Source: Spongospora subterranea f. sp. subterranea
Lineage: Eukaryota; Endomyxa: Phytomyxea; Phytomyxea; Plasmodiophorida
NCBI GenBank assembly: GCA_049724395.1
Contig: JAUGWO010000014.1
Location: 32,685-96,684 of the forward strand
DNA: 64,000 nt
Reading direction: 5' to 3'
Under the pieces are notes generated by a model. That model saw only the letters and a list, made by a program, of their open reading frames with translations, ran no database searches and was not told the origin of the DNA. A program made the translations under genes and the position numbers. This document shows positions 45,140 through 56,719 of the stretch, piece after piece. Position 1 is the stretch's first letter, and each line of letters opens with the position of its first letter.

Positions 45140-45700
45140 ATTGATAAACTTGTGGGGGTCACTGCATTTGCTGCTCCTTTAGACAGATTTCAGGCGGTTT
45201 TTGTCGACTTTTCAGCCGAACTGGTTTATTGACCATGCTCGTGTTGATAGATGATATTGGGATAGCAGTGCAATTGTGGATCATGAGAGGATCTCACATG
45301 TTGCGATATACACAATATTAACAGGATCATTGCCGGATCAGGGACTACTCATCAACTCGATACAATCGCCCTTATGGGTCGTGTAATCCTGTGTACTCCC
45401 AGGTATTCCCTACTTCCCCCTGGCCGCTACAAGTAGATTGGGTATCCACTGAAGGAACCTATAAGACCAGCTGTATTCACCCCCATAACCTTTCCTAATG
45501 ACCACACCGAATGGGACCTGCCCCCACCCGATTACACTGCCTATCCATTGCCAGGCAGCTCACTCTCCCACATTCATTATGGCCATGTGGTCAGACCCAA
45601 CAAAGACCAATCGTATCTAGATAAACCAGTCTGCTTTTTCAGCTTTGCGCAAGATTTTGTCATGGCCTTCTCATGGCTCGAAATTGCTGTGTTGATCGTA
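45140..45700. repeat. Outer palindrome arm, non-coding
   Basis: Inverted counterpart of 27900-28423. The first 170 bp are the 3' flank shared by all four ankyrin copies. The rest (CTACTCATCAACTCGATACA onward) matches only the left outer arm. No gene seen. Confidence 0.65.
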
Positions 45701-48420
45701 GTTACCGGGAGCGTCCTGTAGAGTCGTCAGCATTTCTTGAGCAGGCTTTTGAATATTTCGCATTGTAATACTTGCTGTTCGATTGTTTCGGGATGTTTGT
45801 CGCAGTGCCTGCACTTGTTCGTGTTCGCCCTCAGGTACTGTTTTAATTGACCTCCTTCGGATTTCTTAACATGAAGTTTAGAGGACGACAGAAATGGTTC
45901 CATGCTCTATTTCGGGCCCAAAATTCGCCGCAATTTGTGCTAGTTGATCAATTTCATTGCTTCGTCCTATCGCTATTGAGATGGTGGACACGATCTGGAA
46001 CTTAGGGCACGTTTCGCTAGCAGTCGAGCAGAGTCTGCCACAACTGCATATACTCGTCGAGGTTTGATAGGTAATGAATGATCACGTTCCACCAACGCAT
46101 TTCATTGACCATTGCATTTGTGGCCCCAAACAATCCAACGCTGTTCGGGAACGCGGAGCTGGTTGTGGGAACAAATCACGGGTACTAGGATTAGCCAGAA
46201 TCTAGGATGAACAGTTACCCACGATCACGAGTCTGTCATTATGTCAATCGTTCTCTTTTTGAATTTCTTATCTATGGCCAGTTCTAGACCAGCATGTACT
46301 GCAATTATCTCGGCTTCGTAACTCGAGGCGATTTTGCGACCCAGTTTGATTTGCGGCTTCTCCTCAGTGTGATTTGCCGCTTCACATTCATTCGGGTCAA
46401 GTGGAAGAAGTTCGTTTCTTTTGTGCTCTGCAATTGCCTCCTTTCGAGTTGGATTTGTGGTAAGTTACTGTAGTAAAGAGCTTCAAGAATATTTGGCACA
46501 ATATCCACCGTTGCATGAATGGTTTTGTATCCTTTCGGGATTCTCTCTCAGAAAGATTTCCAGACTTCGCCAAGTGGAAAACACAGCCATCACCGAACCC
46601 TGTCAATTTGGTGTGTAGTCCCCGTTGTTTTCCGTTGGCGCGCGAGGCTAATACCGTCATCGTGATTGCGCTGATAATTTTGTTTCTCAATAATGGGAAT
46701 CCTGATATAGCTTGTGTCGATATGAATGATCCTGTATAGGTTCTCGATGCTATTTCCTTTGGTCCTGAACGTGGTACTCGTCATTTCTCCCGCTATCAAC
46801 GGTAGATAGTGGTTGAGTTTGCCTCCAATGAATCCTCTACAAATTTGTTGGAACAGCTTCATTAATTTGAAAATTGCCTCAATAGTCTCATTAAGTTGCA
46901 TCGTCGTCGAATGTCGGTTACCGGTTCTGTCATGTCAATCAGAATTGTTGATGTGTTGCAAGCTGGATTTGCCAAGAGATTAGCCCCAAGGTATTTCCAT
47001 TGTTGTCGCAGTGTGGATTTTGTGATTTGCATCGACTTCTAATTTGTCTGAGTCTGCGTGGCTATCAAACAGGATAAAAGTCTTCATCCATTGAATTTCA
47101 ATTTTGTTGGCCTTGCACCGGTTATATAGTTCGCTGCTGCTGTCTCGTAGTTTATCAGCGACCTCTTTCTTAGAAGTGCCATGTTCCCATTGTGTAGTGT
47201 CGTCAACGTATACGTTGGTATTGTTCATATTTTAGATATACATTATCCACAGTAGAACACTAATACTGGACCCTTGTGGAATTCCATTATTCTGCCTATA
47301 CTGTGTTGAGTGCACATTTCGGAAATGGACCTCGTACATTCGGTTCGTTAACCAATTATCAATTGACAGTGTTAGATATGGCTCTATTCCCATCCGATTC
47401 AATTTTCTATCAAGAGTGGTCGATGGACTCTGTCAAAAGTTTTCATGTAGTCGTATAGGACCACAGCAAATCGATTTTTTGATGCGGCAGCTATGGCTGA
47501 ATTGTGTAGAAATCTAAGCAACGCTTGTGAGGTGTTGTGAGCTGGTCTGTAGCCAGACTGATTCTTCGGAATGTGCTTTTCTGATTGCTGGCGTAGTCGA
47601 TGTTCAATGATACTCTCAGCCAATTTTGCCAAAAAAGTCAATAGGGATATCGGGCGGTAATCACCAGGTTTTGATTTCGATAACGGGATAATTTTTACCA
47701 TCTTCAAGGTATTTGGAATGACCCTTTCACAATCATGTCATTGTTAATTGCTTGTCTGATGCTGTCTGCTAATTTGTCATTTGCACATATTTGTTTTAGG
47801 AGTTGAGATCCCATCTATTCCAGGAGCTGCTCTTCTTTTTGCCTTTGTCGCTGCTCTGTCCAGCTCTCTTTTTGTGATAGGTGGTGGATGGCTACAAGCC
47901 CCTCGCCGTTTTAGGTCTGTGAATAATTCATTGTATTTTTTTCGCTCATCATTGGATAGCTCAAGCTCGAGTTGGTTATAAATGGCGCTGAAATTTTCCG
48001 CGATCAGATTTGCTTCTTCAACTGCATTGTTGGTACGAGTTGCGAAGGTACGATGCTTTTTGTTTGTTTGCGGAACCAGGGTTTTCAGCATCTTCCACGT
48101 TGCTGTTCCCGTATTGTCCTTACTGGCTTCTTTTGCCAGCTCAAATAAGTGTTTGTGTCTGTGTTTCTTACACATGTGTTTGAAGTGTGTGTCGAGGTTC
48201 TGCAATTTTCGTTTACTTTTCTCGATACGGTCAGCTCTGTGCTGTTTTACCATTGATTGTTGCCATTTTGTTTTGGCGCGGTTCCGAATGCTTGCTGAAC
48301 AATGCCCTTTACGCCTGAAGCAATGCATCTGGTCAACTTATGCACCAATTGATGCGGTAGTTCTAGGGTAGATTGGTCGACGAATTGTACGTCGGGTCTG
48401 GTCGCAGCGTTTGCTCGACG
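45700..48420 (-). mobile_element. LINE (non-LTR retrotransposon), right arm, with RT and RNase H
   Basis: Read on the minus strand: a basic segment at 48328-47780 (RKLQNLDTHFKHMCKKHRHK, TATWKMLKTLVPQTNKK), then RT at 47707-47400 (KSKPGDYRPISLLTFLAKLA, NQSGYRPAHNTSQALLRFLH) and QGSSISVLLWIMYI. The catalytic NTNVYVDDTTQW is at about 47225. An RNase H-like piece follows at 46340-46270 (SYEAEIIAVHAGLELAID). Frames are broken at several points (about 47730, 47400, 47240). The motif set fits the Jockey/I-like groups. It is the longer partner of 26690-27900. Confidence 0.85.
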
Positions 48421-49460
48421 TTCGAACTTTGTGGTACGGTGTGTATCCTAACCGCGGTTGTATGACCAATCGCCCGGGCTGGATGGTCATCGATTGAGCG
48501 GCTTGTCGTATGCGAGTCGTCCCCAAGAATTTGCACTTCAGTGGCGTTGATTGAAGTGAGTCTCGCATTGGTTGATTTATATGCAGTGCATTCGATGGAT
48601 GAACGTCAAGCCCGATGACAAGCATCTGATTTCATTCCACTGCATATCCCTCAATTGCATCCATTATGCTCAAATGCATCCATTATGCGATACTCACTTC
48701 AATCAACGTCAAAGAAATGCAAATTCCTGGGATAGCACACCATAGCAAAAGGTAACATACTTCGACCGTCAAACAACGCTGCGATCATTGTAAAAACGAG
48801 ACGCACAATTAGAAGTATACCGCATGAGGCGATTGGTATGCATCATGGACAATCACGCTTTTGAACTCCATCACACCCTGATTGACTTCCCGAAAACGTG
48901 CACAGAACCAATGTTATGTCCAGATGCAAACGCTTGGAATCACACCGCACAAACATGAGATGGCGCCGCACACAAAGAACACCACTTGAACGCTGACTCA
49001 ACGGCCACCCAGCACGAAAAAAGATCAAAGGCCGATGGATATTCACTGAAAAACAGTGACACCGATGGAGAAGTCATCCACAGAGCCCGCCTCGTCGCGA
49101 GAGGATGGTCTCAACAAATGGCATCGACTACCATGTCTTGGGTCCATGCACCAGAAGGACTTCACAACCCAAGCACGGGAGAAGCACAATGTATGCCTGC
49201 TTATCAAAGCTGCCCTGCTTGAACGCAGACTAGCTGAGATTGGCAGAAATCCCTTTTCACCTGATTTGCGAAAACGCGGGTCGAACATAGACTCTGTGCG
49301 ACAACGATAAGTTCTCCTAAAAACAGCAGGTGGTGCAAAACAACGCGCCACATAATGAACCTAGAAATGTGCATCTGTTGAATTATTAGCATGTAAGTTA
49401 TTGGAATAACCGACCTGGTATTCACTGCATTTCACACTAAACAATGTGTGCACCTTTGGT
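48420..49460 (+). mobile_element. Decayed Copia RT fragment and unassigned sequence
   Basis: Within 49010-49310 short frames show Copia RT remnants in shifting phase (GRWIFTEK, HRARLVARGWSQQ, then pieces of the GIDYHETF and SLRLLIK regions), interrupted by frameshifts. The 48420-48980 part has no recognisable gene; an ATGCATTGATGGATG-like stretch near 48590-48720 is repeated in part (TCACTTCAATCAACG). Confidence 0.5.
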
Positions 49461-49468
49461 CGCAGCTA

Positions 49469-49585
49469 GACCATGCGCTAACATATGAAGACCATCATTA
49501 CTTAACAGAGAGAGTACACTCTAATGACTCTCCGAAGGAACTTAATAAAGTTTAGTTCGCTATCAACCTTCTTGCGCATCTGTAA
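49469..49585 (+). repeat. 5' LTR of Copia copy 2
   Basis: A 117-bp sequence repeated with few changes at 52513-52629 (GACCATGCG...CGCATCTGTAA). It is directly followed by the primer-binding site at 49586. Very short for an LTR but both copies have the same length. Confidence 0.85.
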
Positions 49586-49599
49586 GATTAAGAGTCCCA
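49586..49599 (+). promoter_or_regulatory. Copia primer-binding site for a tRNA-Lys(CUU) anticodon-arm primer
   Basis: GATTAAGAGTCCCA begins at the base after the LTR. Its reverse complement, TGGGACTCTTAATC, is the anticodon stem and loop of tRNA-Lys with anticodon CTT. The same 14-mer lies next to the 5' LTR of the second Copia family at 56720-56733, which supports function. Confidence 0.7.
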
Positions 49600-52512
49600 G
49601 CTCTCGAAGCTCAGGATCAAGTGAACCATATCCGACGATGAAAGGACGGCAAGTCGCGTCCGTCGGGCAGAAACCAATGACGCTCAAGAAGAGCATGAAC
49701 ACGCAGACCAACCAGCAGTTGCCCAAGGAGAGCAAGGCCGAGTAAGACCTCTAGCGGAACAACGGGACACATAGAAAGTGTTCATCTTCTGCAGACAGAA
49801 GTTAATCTTCAGCAGTACGCAACTGGTTTGAATCTAATTCCCGAATTTAATGAAAAAAATTGGGAAATTTTCAGAAGGAAACTGGAAACAGAGTTTATCC
49901 GCATGGGCATCGAAACTTACCTCGAATTTTTACCAGGCACATCAACGGTTGAGATAAGAAACGACCGAATCGCTTTCGCAGAAGTTACTATGAGACTTTC
50001 TCAACTTGCATACAAGCAAACTGCATCATGTCGCTATACCAAGGACGTGTGGGCAAAATTGTGTGAAATCTATGACGAGGAGAAAGATGCTGAAGCTTCA
50101 ACAAAATTCGTAAAGTTCATCGAGGACAAGAAAAGTTCCACCGAGACATTGAAGATCTACCTAGACCGCTTGATGGAGACGTATCATGACCTCATCACGC
50201 TAGGCATCAACATGGGCGAAATAGCCCTATGTGCGAAGGCCCTGCACGGCCTCTCACAAGATTATGAACAAGCCAAAGCGGCAGCTCGAGCTTCAGAGAT
50301 CAAGACGATCGCGAAGCTGACGAATCTATTGCTCGCGACAGAACGCGAAAAGATTGGCAACAAGCCAAAATCCAGCGACGACGCGCAGACACCGGAGCTT
50401 AAAGCATTAAAGACGTTGCGGAAGAAAACAAATGGACAAAGAAAGAAGAAGCATTGCACAAAGTGCTCACAGGACGGCCACGACAATCGTGAATGCTGGC
50501 ACCTGCATCCTGAATTGAAGTCAGACTGGCTTGAAGAGAAGGAGCACCAAATCATCGGCGGTTTTGGCAAATTTACCGACCCAGATGATATCAAGGGATT
50601 CCGCGTTGTAACTTTCAGCAACGCTAGTGCTGTAGATGGATTTCTCATTGATAGTGGAGCGAATGTTTCCAAAACGAAAGACCGAGCGATTCTTCAGAAT
50701 TATCAAAGCATGACGAAACCGGTCTTTATACAGGCATGCAATGGCCAGGTATCCAAGGCAGCGGGAAAAGGTACTTTGGTACTATCAACAAAGTCGTTCA
50801 AAAAAGGTTACGTGCTACAACGATTGCCGACAAAAGAATTTTGATTCGACACGCTGTGACATTCAATGAAAGTCAATTCACCGATCAACAACGAACTCGA
50901 GATGAGGACAATCATGAGCAAATGGAGATCATTGACGAATTCGTGTATGCAACCAACAACACCATTAGTCAGAAACTACCGAAGTCGTTCAAAGAAGCGA
51001 TGAAGACTCCTGAGGCCCAACAATGGTATCAAGCTGCGTTTAAAGAAATGACGGCACACGAGCAGAAACAGACATGGACGCTCGTGGATCCACCAGATGA
51101 TATCAAGCCGATCACTGGCAGGTGGGTTTTGACCGAGAAGACTGATGCAGCACGACAGATGCAGCACAAGGCACGTTATGTCGCTAAGGAATACTCCCAA
51201 AGATTCGGAGTCGACTACGACGAGACCTTTTCTTCGGTACTAGCTCACACATCATTACGAGTCCTTTTAGCACCTGCCACACATAAGAAGTGCAACATTT
51301 TTCAAAATGACTTTACTACTGCCTATTTGAACGCCCCATTAAACGAAATTATCTACATGCTTCAACCCGAAGGTTTTGAGAAACCGGGAGCGGAGAACAA
51401 GTTATGTTTGCTGAACAAAGCCCTATACGGTCTGAAGCAAGCGGGACGACAGTGGCAGAAGACGTTGTTTGACAAAATCAGATCGAACAAACCCTGTCTA
51501 TGGTACAAGAGCGGTCACAACGATCAACTTACCATGATAGCGATATACGTCAACGATCTTCTAATCACTGGAGATGATAAAGACGAAATATCCTAAATAT
51601 CACAAGTTCTCGCGACATCTTTCAGAATGAAGAATCTAGGTATTGCGAAGAAGTTTCTCGGCATGGAATTATCATACCCGAACAACGGAATATTACTGAC
51701 ACAAACAAAATACATCAGGGAAGTCATCGCGACGTATCGACAAGAACATTGCAAGCATGCATCGACACCAATGACGAAGCCATATGAGGCAGGCGATGAT
51801 GACGAGGAAACAAATCAATATCCAGTTCGAGAGGCGATAGGATGTCTACAGTATCTGGCAAACGCAACAAGGCCTGACATCGCATACGCCGTAAAACAAC
51901 ATCAGCCGACATATTTCAAAACCGACGAAAACGTTGTGGCATGTTACTCACAGGATCATCAAATATCTGAAGGGGACCGCTAATGAAGGCATTCTGTTCA
52001 AGTCAAACCCTTTGGAGATAATTTCATGGGCGGATAGCAGTTATGGACCCGACCCAAACGATCGCAGATCAGTAACTGGAATCTTGATAACATTGGGTGA
52101 AAGTCCGATTATTTGGAAAGCCAAAAAGCAAGGATGCATCGCATTATCGACGACGGAAGCCGAATATATAGCAGCATGTTCCGCAACTAAAGAAGTTATT
52201 TGGCTACAAGATCTTTTGATTGAGCTTAGGCTGCTGAAACAAGTGCCAAAAACAATGTTATATCAGGACAACCAAGGAGCGTTATTTATTGAGAAGAACG
52301 ACTGCTCCAGTCAAAGATCGAAGCGTATAGATTTCCAATACCATTACGTTCGAGACATGATTAAAGAACAAAGGATTGACGAGTACGTCCCGACGAACAA
52401 TATGGTTGCCGATATACTTACGAAGCCTTTAAATGAAAGAGTCTTCAAAATGCTCAAGGTTTTCCTGACGAATGATGGTTTCCTGCATTCAGTTAGCCAG
52501 GGGAGCGTATCA
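49586..52512 (+). mobile_element. Ty1/Copia element copy 2: gag-protease joined to RT, integrase deleted
   Basis: Gag and protease run openly from about 49828 to 50790 (GIETYLEFLPGTSTVEIRND; CCHC knuckle HCTKCSQDGHDNRECWH; FLIDSGANVSKTKD). At about 50790 the sequence jumps to the linker before RT, so integrase is absent. RT at 50860-51594 shows WTLVDPPDDIKPITGRWVL, FQNDFTTAYLNAPLNEIIYM and KALYGLKQAGRQW, but the catalytic motif reads IYVNDLLI instead of YVDD. A stop at 51594 and a frameshift near 51885 precede RNase H (ALSTTEAEYIAACSATKEVI, YQDNQGALF, VADILTKPL). It cannot retrotranspose on its own. Confidence 0.9.
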
Positions 52513-52629
52513 GACCATGCGATAACATATGAAGACCATCATTACTTAACAGAGAGAGTACACTCTAATGACTCGCCGAAGGAACTTAATTAAGTTTAGT
52601 TCGCTATCAACTGTCTTGCGCATCTGTAA
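52513..52629 (+). repeat. 3' LTR of Copia copy 2
   Basis: A 117-bp partner of 49469-49585, preceded by a purine-rich CCAGGGGAGCG that may be the polypurine tract. It ends four bases before the LTR of the next element on the opposite strand. Confidence 0.85.
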
Positions 52630-52633
52630 ACAG

Positions 52634-52810
52634 TATTAGACGATAGTGGTAGTGGTAGTGGTAGTGGTCGATGGTAACGTTAATGAGTACTATAGAAGAG
52701 TGACGTTTATTGTCATTGATGATGTGTTTAATACACATAGTTGAGTCATGCTTATCAATGACTCAACATGAATCATGCGGAAGATGAAAATATCGCCTTA
52801 CGGTTAATAC
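52634..52810 (-). repeat. 3' LTR of Copia copy 3
   Basis: Partner of 56734-56954. Shares CTATAGAAGAGTGACGTTTA, the TGAGTCA/TGACTCA palindrome and the TATTAGACGATAGTGG end. It is about 44 bp shorter than the 5' LTR, mainly by loss of a block next to the GGTAGT repeats. Confidence 0.85.
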
Positions 52811-54929
52811 GCACCTTCGCTATTGAATCTGGAGCTAGTTCGGTGTTTAAAATCTTGTGTCGGTGGGTTTCGAACTTCTGCTCGCTCAATGGTTTTGTAA
52901 AAAGGTCCGCAATCATTGTTTCAGTTGGGCAGTATACGACTTTGATCCGGCCTTCCTTGATCTTTTCCCGGATAAAATGGTACTTGATATCCACATGTTT
53001 GGTTCTTGACTTATTGCAGTCGTTTGTTTGAAGAAAAATCGCTCCCTGGTTGTCCTGATGGAGGATGGACCTCTTGTTTGTGATGATACGTAGTTCCGCT
53101 AATAGGTCTTGCAACCAGATCGCTTCCTTTGTGGCGTCACACGCGGCCATATATTCGGCCTCTGTGGTAGATAAGGTTACCGCTTTCTGCTTTGTACTTT
53201 TCCATGAAATAGTATTGTTGCCTATTTTGTAAATCCATCCAGTCGTCGATTTGCGGTCGTTTTTGTCACCGGCAAAATCGCTGTCGGCGTATCCTTGGAT
53301 AGTTGATGAACCTTTTGTAAAGTGAAGCCCGAGTTCTTGTGTAGTGTTTAAATACTTGATAATTTTCTGGATTGCTCTCCACAGATTTGGTGATGGTGAT
53401 GTAACATAGCGGCTGACGCAGTTGACAGCGTACGCTATATCCGGGCGGGTTGCATTTGCAAGATACATCAGACATCCGATCGCCTCTCTTATCGGGTACT
53501 TGTTAGGGGTCGAGTGGTCATTGCTATCGGGTTCCGGATTGTGTCCGGGGTCGTAAGTCACCGCCATTGGTGTGTAGGTCGGCTTACACTGGTCTTGTCC
53601 AAACTTGGTTACGATCGTCTTAGTATATTTTTGCTGGCATAGTGTAATTCCGGTTGATGTTCTTCTAGCCTCGATTCCTAAAAACTCGTGTAGTTCACCA
53701 AGGTCTTTCATTTTGAATGTTTTGCCTAGGCTTGATGACAATTGTTGAATTGCGTAATGATCGTCGCCAGTTATTATCAGGTCATCAACATAGGTGCCGA
53801 TTAGAATTGATTTCGCATCCTGATTTTTGTACCATATGCAGGGTTCTTTCCTCGATTGCGTGAAGCCTTGGGCTTGGATGAGAGTGAACAGTGAATGTTG
53901 CCATTCTCTTCCTGCTTGTTTGAGGCCATATAAGGCTTTGTTAAGTAAACAGACTTTGTCTTTGTTGCTCCCCTGCTTAAGAAAGCCTTCAGGTTGCTCG
54001 ACATAGATTGGAGTGAGCAAGGGCGCGTTGAGGTAGGCTGTTGTGAAGTCCTTCTGGTAGAGCTTCCAATCGTTGCTGACCGCGATGCTGACTAGTAGTC
54101 GCAGGGATGTGTGGGCTAAAACCGAAGCGTACGTCTCTTGATAGTCAATCCCATATTGTTGTGAGTAGCCTTTAGCAACAAGTCGAGCCTTGTACTTTGC
54201 TTGTCCATTTGGTAGCTGTTTCTTGACGAATACCCATCTTGTTTTGATTGGTTTGATGTGAGGTGGTAATTTCACTAAGTTCCAAGTGTTATTTTCCTGA
54301 TGTGCTTGGAGTTCTGCAATTGCTGCTTGATGCCACTCTTTGGCGTCAGGTTTTTGTTGCGATGCATGATAAGTTTTTGGGGAACTTTCTGATGTGTGGT
54401 TTCCCTGTAGATCATGTAGTTCGTCAATAACCGACAGTGGATCGAAATCTTCGTTTGCCACCGATTCTTGTAAAATTGAAGCGTTCATCTCTTGTTCGTT
54501 GAAAGTAATGTCTCGTCGGGCGAAGATGAGCTTGCTCTGAATATCTAGTACGATGTAGCCTTTCTGGTATGGCGCGTATCCGAGAAAGATGCATTTTGTC
54601 GAAGTTGGCTCTAATGATGTTCTGAGTGATGAATCTCGGTGAGCATATGCGATGCATCCAAATGGGCGTAGGTGGTTGACGTCAGGTTTTCTTCCATGCC
54701 AGAGCTCAAACGGGGTTCTCCAGTCTATCCTCCTTGTGGGTAATCTGTTTTGCGTGTAAACAGCGTGATGAACAGCGAACCCCCAGTAGTTGTATGGTAA
54801 TTTCGATTCGATGAGTATGCATCTCGCCATCGCCATTATTGTCTGGTTTCTTCGTTCTGCCTGTCCGTTTTGTTCCGGGCTGTATGGTATCGTTCGTAAG
54901 TGTTTGATGTTCTTCTGGAGCAGGTACAT
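52773..54929 (-). CDS. Copia copy 3 pol: integrase end, reverse transcriptase, RNase H
   Basis: A 718-codon open frame. The integrase tail has SPEQNGQAERRNQTI with the final catalytic Glu; the two Asp lie upstream (SSDI at about 55160 and TDNGAEY at about 54970). The GAG-pre-RT linker is followed by RT with WVFVKKQLPNGQAKYKARLV, YQKDFTTAYLNAPLLTPIYV, KALYGLKQAGREWQ and an intact GTYVDDLIITGDD. RNase H has STTEAEYMAACDATKEAIWL, HQDNQGAIF and ADLFTKPLS. The frame is unbroken here, so this element is young. It is separated from the gag frame by one apparent single-base deletion. Confidence 0.92.
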   Translation of the reverse strand: MYLLQKNIKHLRTIPYSPEQNGQAERRNQTIMAMARCILIESKLPYNYWGFAVHHAVYTQNRLPTRRIDWRTPFELWHGRKPDVNHLRPFGCIAYAHRDSSLRTSLEPTSTKCIFLGYAPYQKGYIVLDIQSKLIFARRDITFNEQEMNASILQESVANEDFDPLSVIDELHDLQGNHTSESSPKTYHASQQKPDAKEWHQAAIAELQAHQENNTWNLVKLPPHIKPIKTRWVFVKKQLPNGQAKYKARLVAKGYSQQYGIDYQETYASVLAHTSLRLLVSIAVSNDWKLYQKDFTTAYLNAPLLTPIYVEQPEGFLKQGSNKDKVCLLNKALYGLKQAGREWQHSLFTLIQAQGFTQSRKEPCIWYKNQDAKSILIGTYVDDLIITGDDHYAIQQLSSSLGKTFKMKDLGELHEFLGIEARRTSTGITLCQQKYTKTIVTKFGQDQCKPTYTPMAVTYDPGHNPEPDSNDHSTPNKYPIREAIGCLMYLANATRPDIAYAVNCVSRYVTSPSPNLWRAIQKIIKYLNTTQELGLHFTKGSSTIQGYADSDFAGDKNDRKSTTGWIYKIGNNTISWKSTKQKAVTLSTTEAEYMAACDATKEAIWLQDLLAELRIITNKRSILHQDNQGAIFLQTNDCNKSRTKHVDIKYHFIREKIKEGRIKVVYCPTETMIADLFTKPLSEQKFETHRHKILNTELAPDSIAKVRINRKAIFSSSA

Positions 54930-55138
54930 GCTTATTTGGCGGTTAACGTACTCAGCACCATTATCAGTTAATAGTGTTGTTACTCGTTGTTTTGTTTCAG
55001 CTTGTGCGTTTGTGATGAACCAGTTGATCGCATCTAATACTTCTTCGGCGCTTTTGGTTTTCAGTAACTTTATCTGAGTCCATGTTGAGTATAGACAGTT
55101 AAAAGAGATGTAGTACCGAAATCCTTCTTTGCTCGGTT

Positions 55139-56707
55139 CTAGTATTGGGCCTTGATGTCGGATGATACGATTTCGAATGGTTTCGTCGGGTTAGTTCTGC
55201 GTGCCTTTGGGAATGGCTGTCGGCGCGTCTTCCCTTGGGCGCAACTGTCGCCGCAGAATGTTCGTTCGTTGCTGTTGATTTTAATGCCGTCCGTTGTTGA
55301 TGTGGCTGAAGATAAGTGCTGTAGTCGTTCATTTGAGGCGTGTCCGAATCTTCGATGAGCCAGCTCCATGCTGATACTCATGTTTGTTTCGTTGCTGAGC
55401 TGTGTCTGGATAAAGTGAAGCCCGTTCTGTTGCTGTGCCGTGATGATGGTTCTGCCGACTTCATCTAGGATTTGGAGTTCGTTGCCTATACGAATTGTTA
55501 GTCCTTGCTCAGTAAAAGATTTTGTGGCTAAGAGGGTCTTAGTCAATTTTGGCACAAAGAGAACGTTATTGATGGTGATGGGAGGGCTGCTATCGATGAT
55601 CAGGTTCCCGTTTCCATGTGCTAGTATTGTCTCTCCGTTGCTGCATGTAATTTTGATCTTATGTTTCGTTGCGAAGTAGTTTTGCAGGATTGACTTGTCA
55701 TTCGTCATGCTGACATTTGCGCCACTGTCAATCAGGTAAGATTTTTGTGTCGTTCCAATACTCGAAGTATGGAATCCTGTGAAAGTGTCAGTATCGCTTT
55801 CATAATTTGTCGAGACTGAGCTGTTCGCCGTGTTGTTGGAGATCGGCTTTTTGGTGTTTTCTCTTCGGAGAGTCCAGCAATGTGATGTATCGTGTGTGCT
55901 TGTGTTGCACCTTGTGCAGTGCCTCCTATTTCCGCCGTTATTTCGCAGCTTTGTATGTAGACCCTTCATCTCCGTGTTTAGGTTGTTGAATTCGTCTTGT
56001 TGTGTAGGCGCTCTTGACTCGATCTGCTCGTCGCGTTCTGCAGATAGCAGCAGGTTTGTTAACCTTGGCATCGTCATACCCTGAGATGCTCTAGCTGCCG
56101 CCTTGATTTGTCGGTAATTTTCTGGTAAGCCGTCTAAGGCTTTTGCACATAGTGCGGTTTCCCCGATGCTGATGTCATATACTTTTAGGTCGTAATACAG
56201 CTCGGTAATTTTGTCCAGATATGTTTTCATTGCCTCTGAAGTCGATTTCTTCAGGTGGATGAATTGGATGAACAAGTTGGATGCTTTCGATTCAGCTGAC
56301 TGTTCGTATACATTCCGTAGTTTTTTCCAGATCTCACTTGTCGTACTGCAAGTTGATACTTGTTTGTACTGCGATTGTGTCAGGCGTAGGCATATCTGTG
56401 CTGATGCCAACTTGTCGTTTCGGATTTCAATCCGGTCGGATGGATTCGGTGGGTGTTCGAGGTAGGAATCCAAACTCATTATGGTAAATTGCATTTCCAA
56501 TTTCCGCTTGAACTCGTCCCAGTTCGTGCCGTTAAATTGGGGTATAAGTTTCAACCCAGAGTTGTACTTATGTAAGTCGACTTCTTCGGTCAGCCAGTGT
56601 GCAGATTGAGTCTGTCTTTGACTCTGGCTGGTTGTTTGGCTGTGTGTATTTCCATCTTGTGGTTGGTCGACGTTGTTGTCGTTTCTTCCGTTGCGGGTTT
56701 CTACCAT
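55139..56707 (-). CDS. Copia copy 3 gag, protease and integrase N-terminus
   Basis: A 522-codon frame from an ATG (MVETRNGRNDNN). It holds the gag helical domain (YNSGLKLIPQFNGTNWDEFK), a CCHC-like knuckle (HCTRCNTSTHDTSHCW), protease (SYLIDSGANVSMTND) and the integrase zinc region (HRRFGHASNERLQHLS, CAQGKTRRQPFPKA). It stops at 55139 right after SSDI. Reading resumes in another frame (GPILEPSKEGFRYYISF), so one base has been lost near 55150. Otherwise the polyprotein would be continuous over about 1,310 residues. Confidence 0.92.
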   Translation of the reverse strand: MVETRNGRNDNNVDQPQDGNTHSQTTSQSQRQTQSAHWLTEEVDLHKYNSGLKLIPQFNGTNWDEFKRKLEMQFTIMSLDSYLEHPPNPSDRIEIRNDKLASAQICLRLTQSQYKQVSTCSTTSEIWKKLRNVYEQSAESKASNLFIQFIHLKKSTSEAMKTYLDKITELYYDLKVYDISIGETALCAKALDGLPENYRQIKAAARASQGMTMPRLTNLLLSAERDEQIESRAPTQQDEFNNLNTEMKGLHTKLRNNGGNRRHCTRCNTSTHDTSHCWTLRRENTKKPISNNTANSSVSTNYESDTDTFTGFHTSSIGTTQKSYLIDSGANVSMTNDKSILQNYFATKHKIKITCSNGETILAHGNGNLIIDSSPPITINNVLFVPKLTKTLLATKSFTEQGLTIRIGNELQILDEVGRTIITAQQQNGLHFIQTQLSNETNMSISMELAHRRFGHASNERLQHLSSATSTTDGIKINSNERTFCGDSCAQGKTRRQPFPKARRTNPTKPFEIVSSDIKAQY

Positions 56708-56719
56708 TTTGGAGCAGGG

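Noticed and set aside
46305-48420. Host genes on the plus strand opposite the LINE
   Set aside because: These frames are shadows of the LINE RT and upstream coding on the minus strand.
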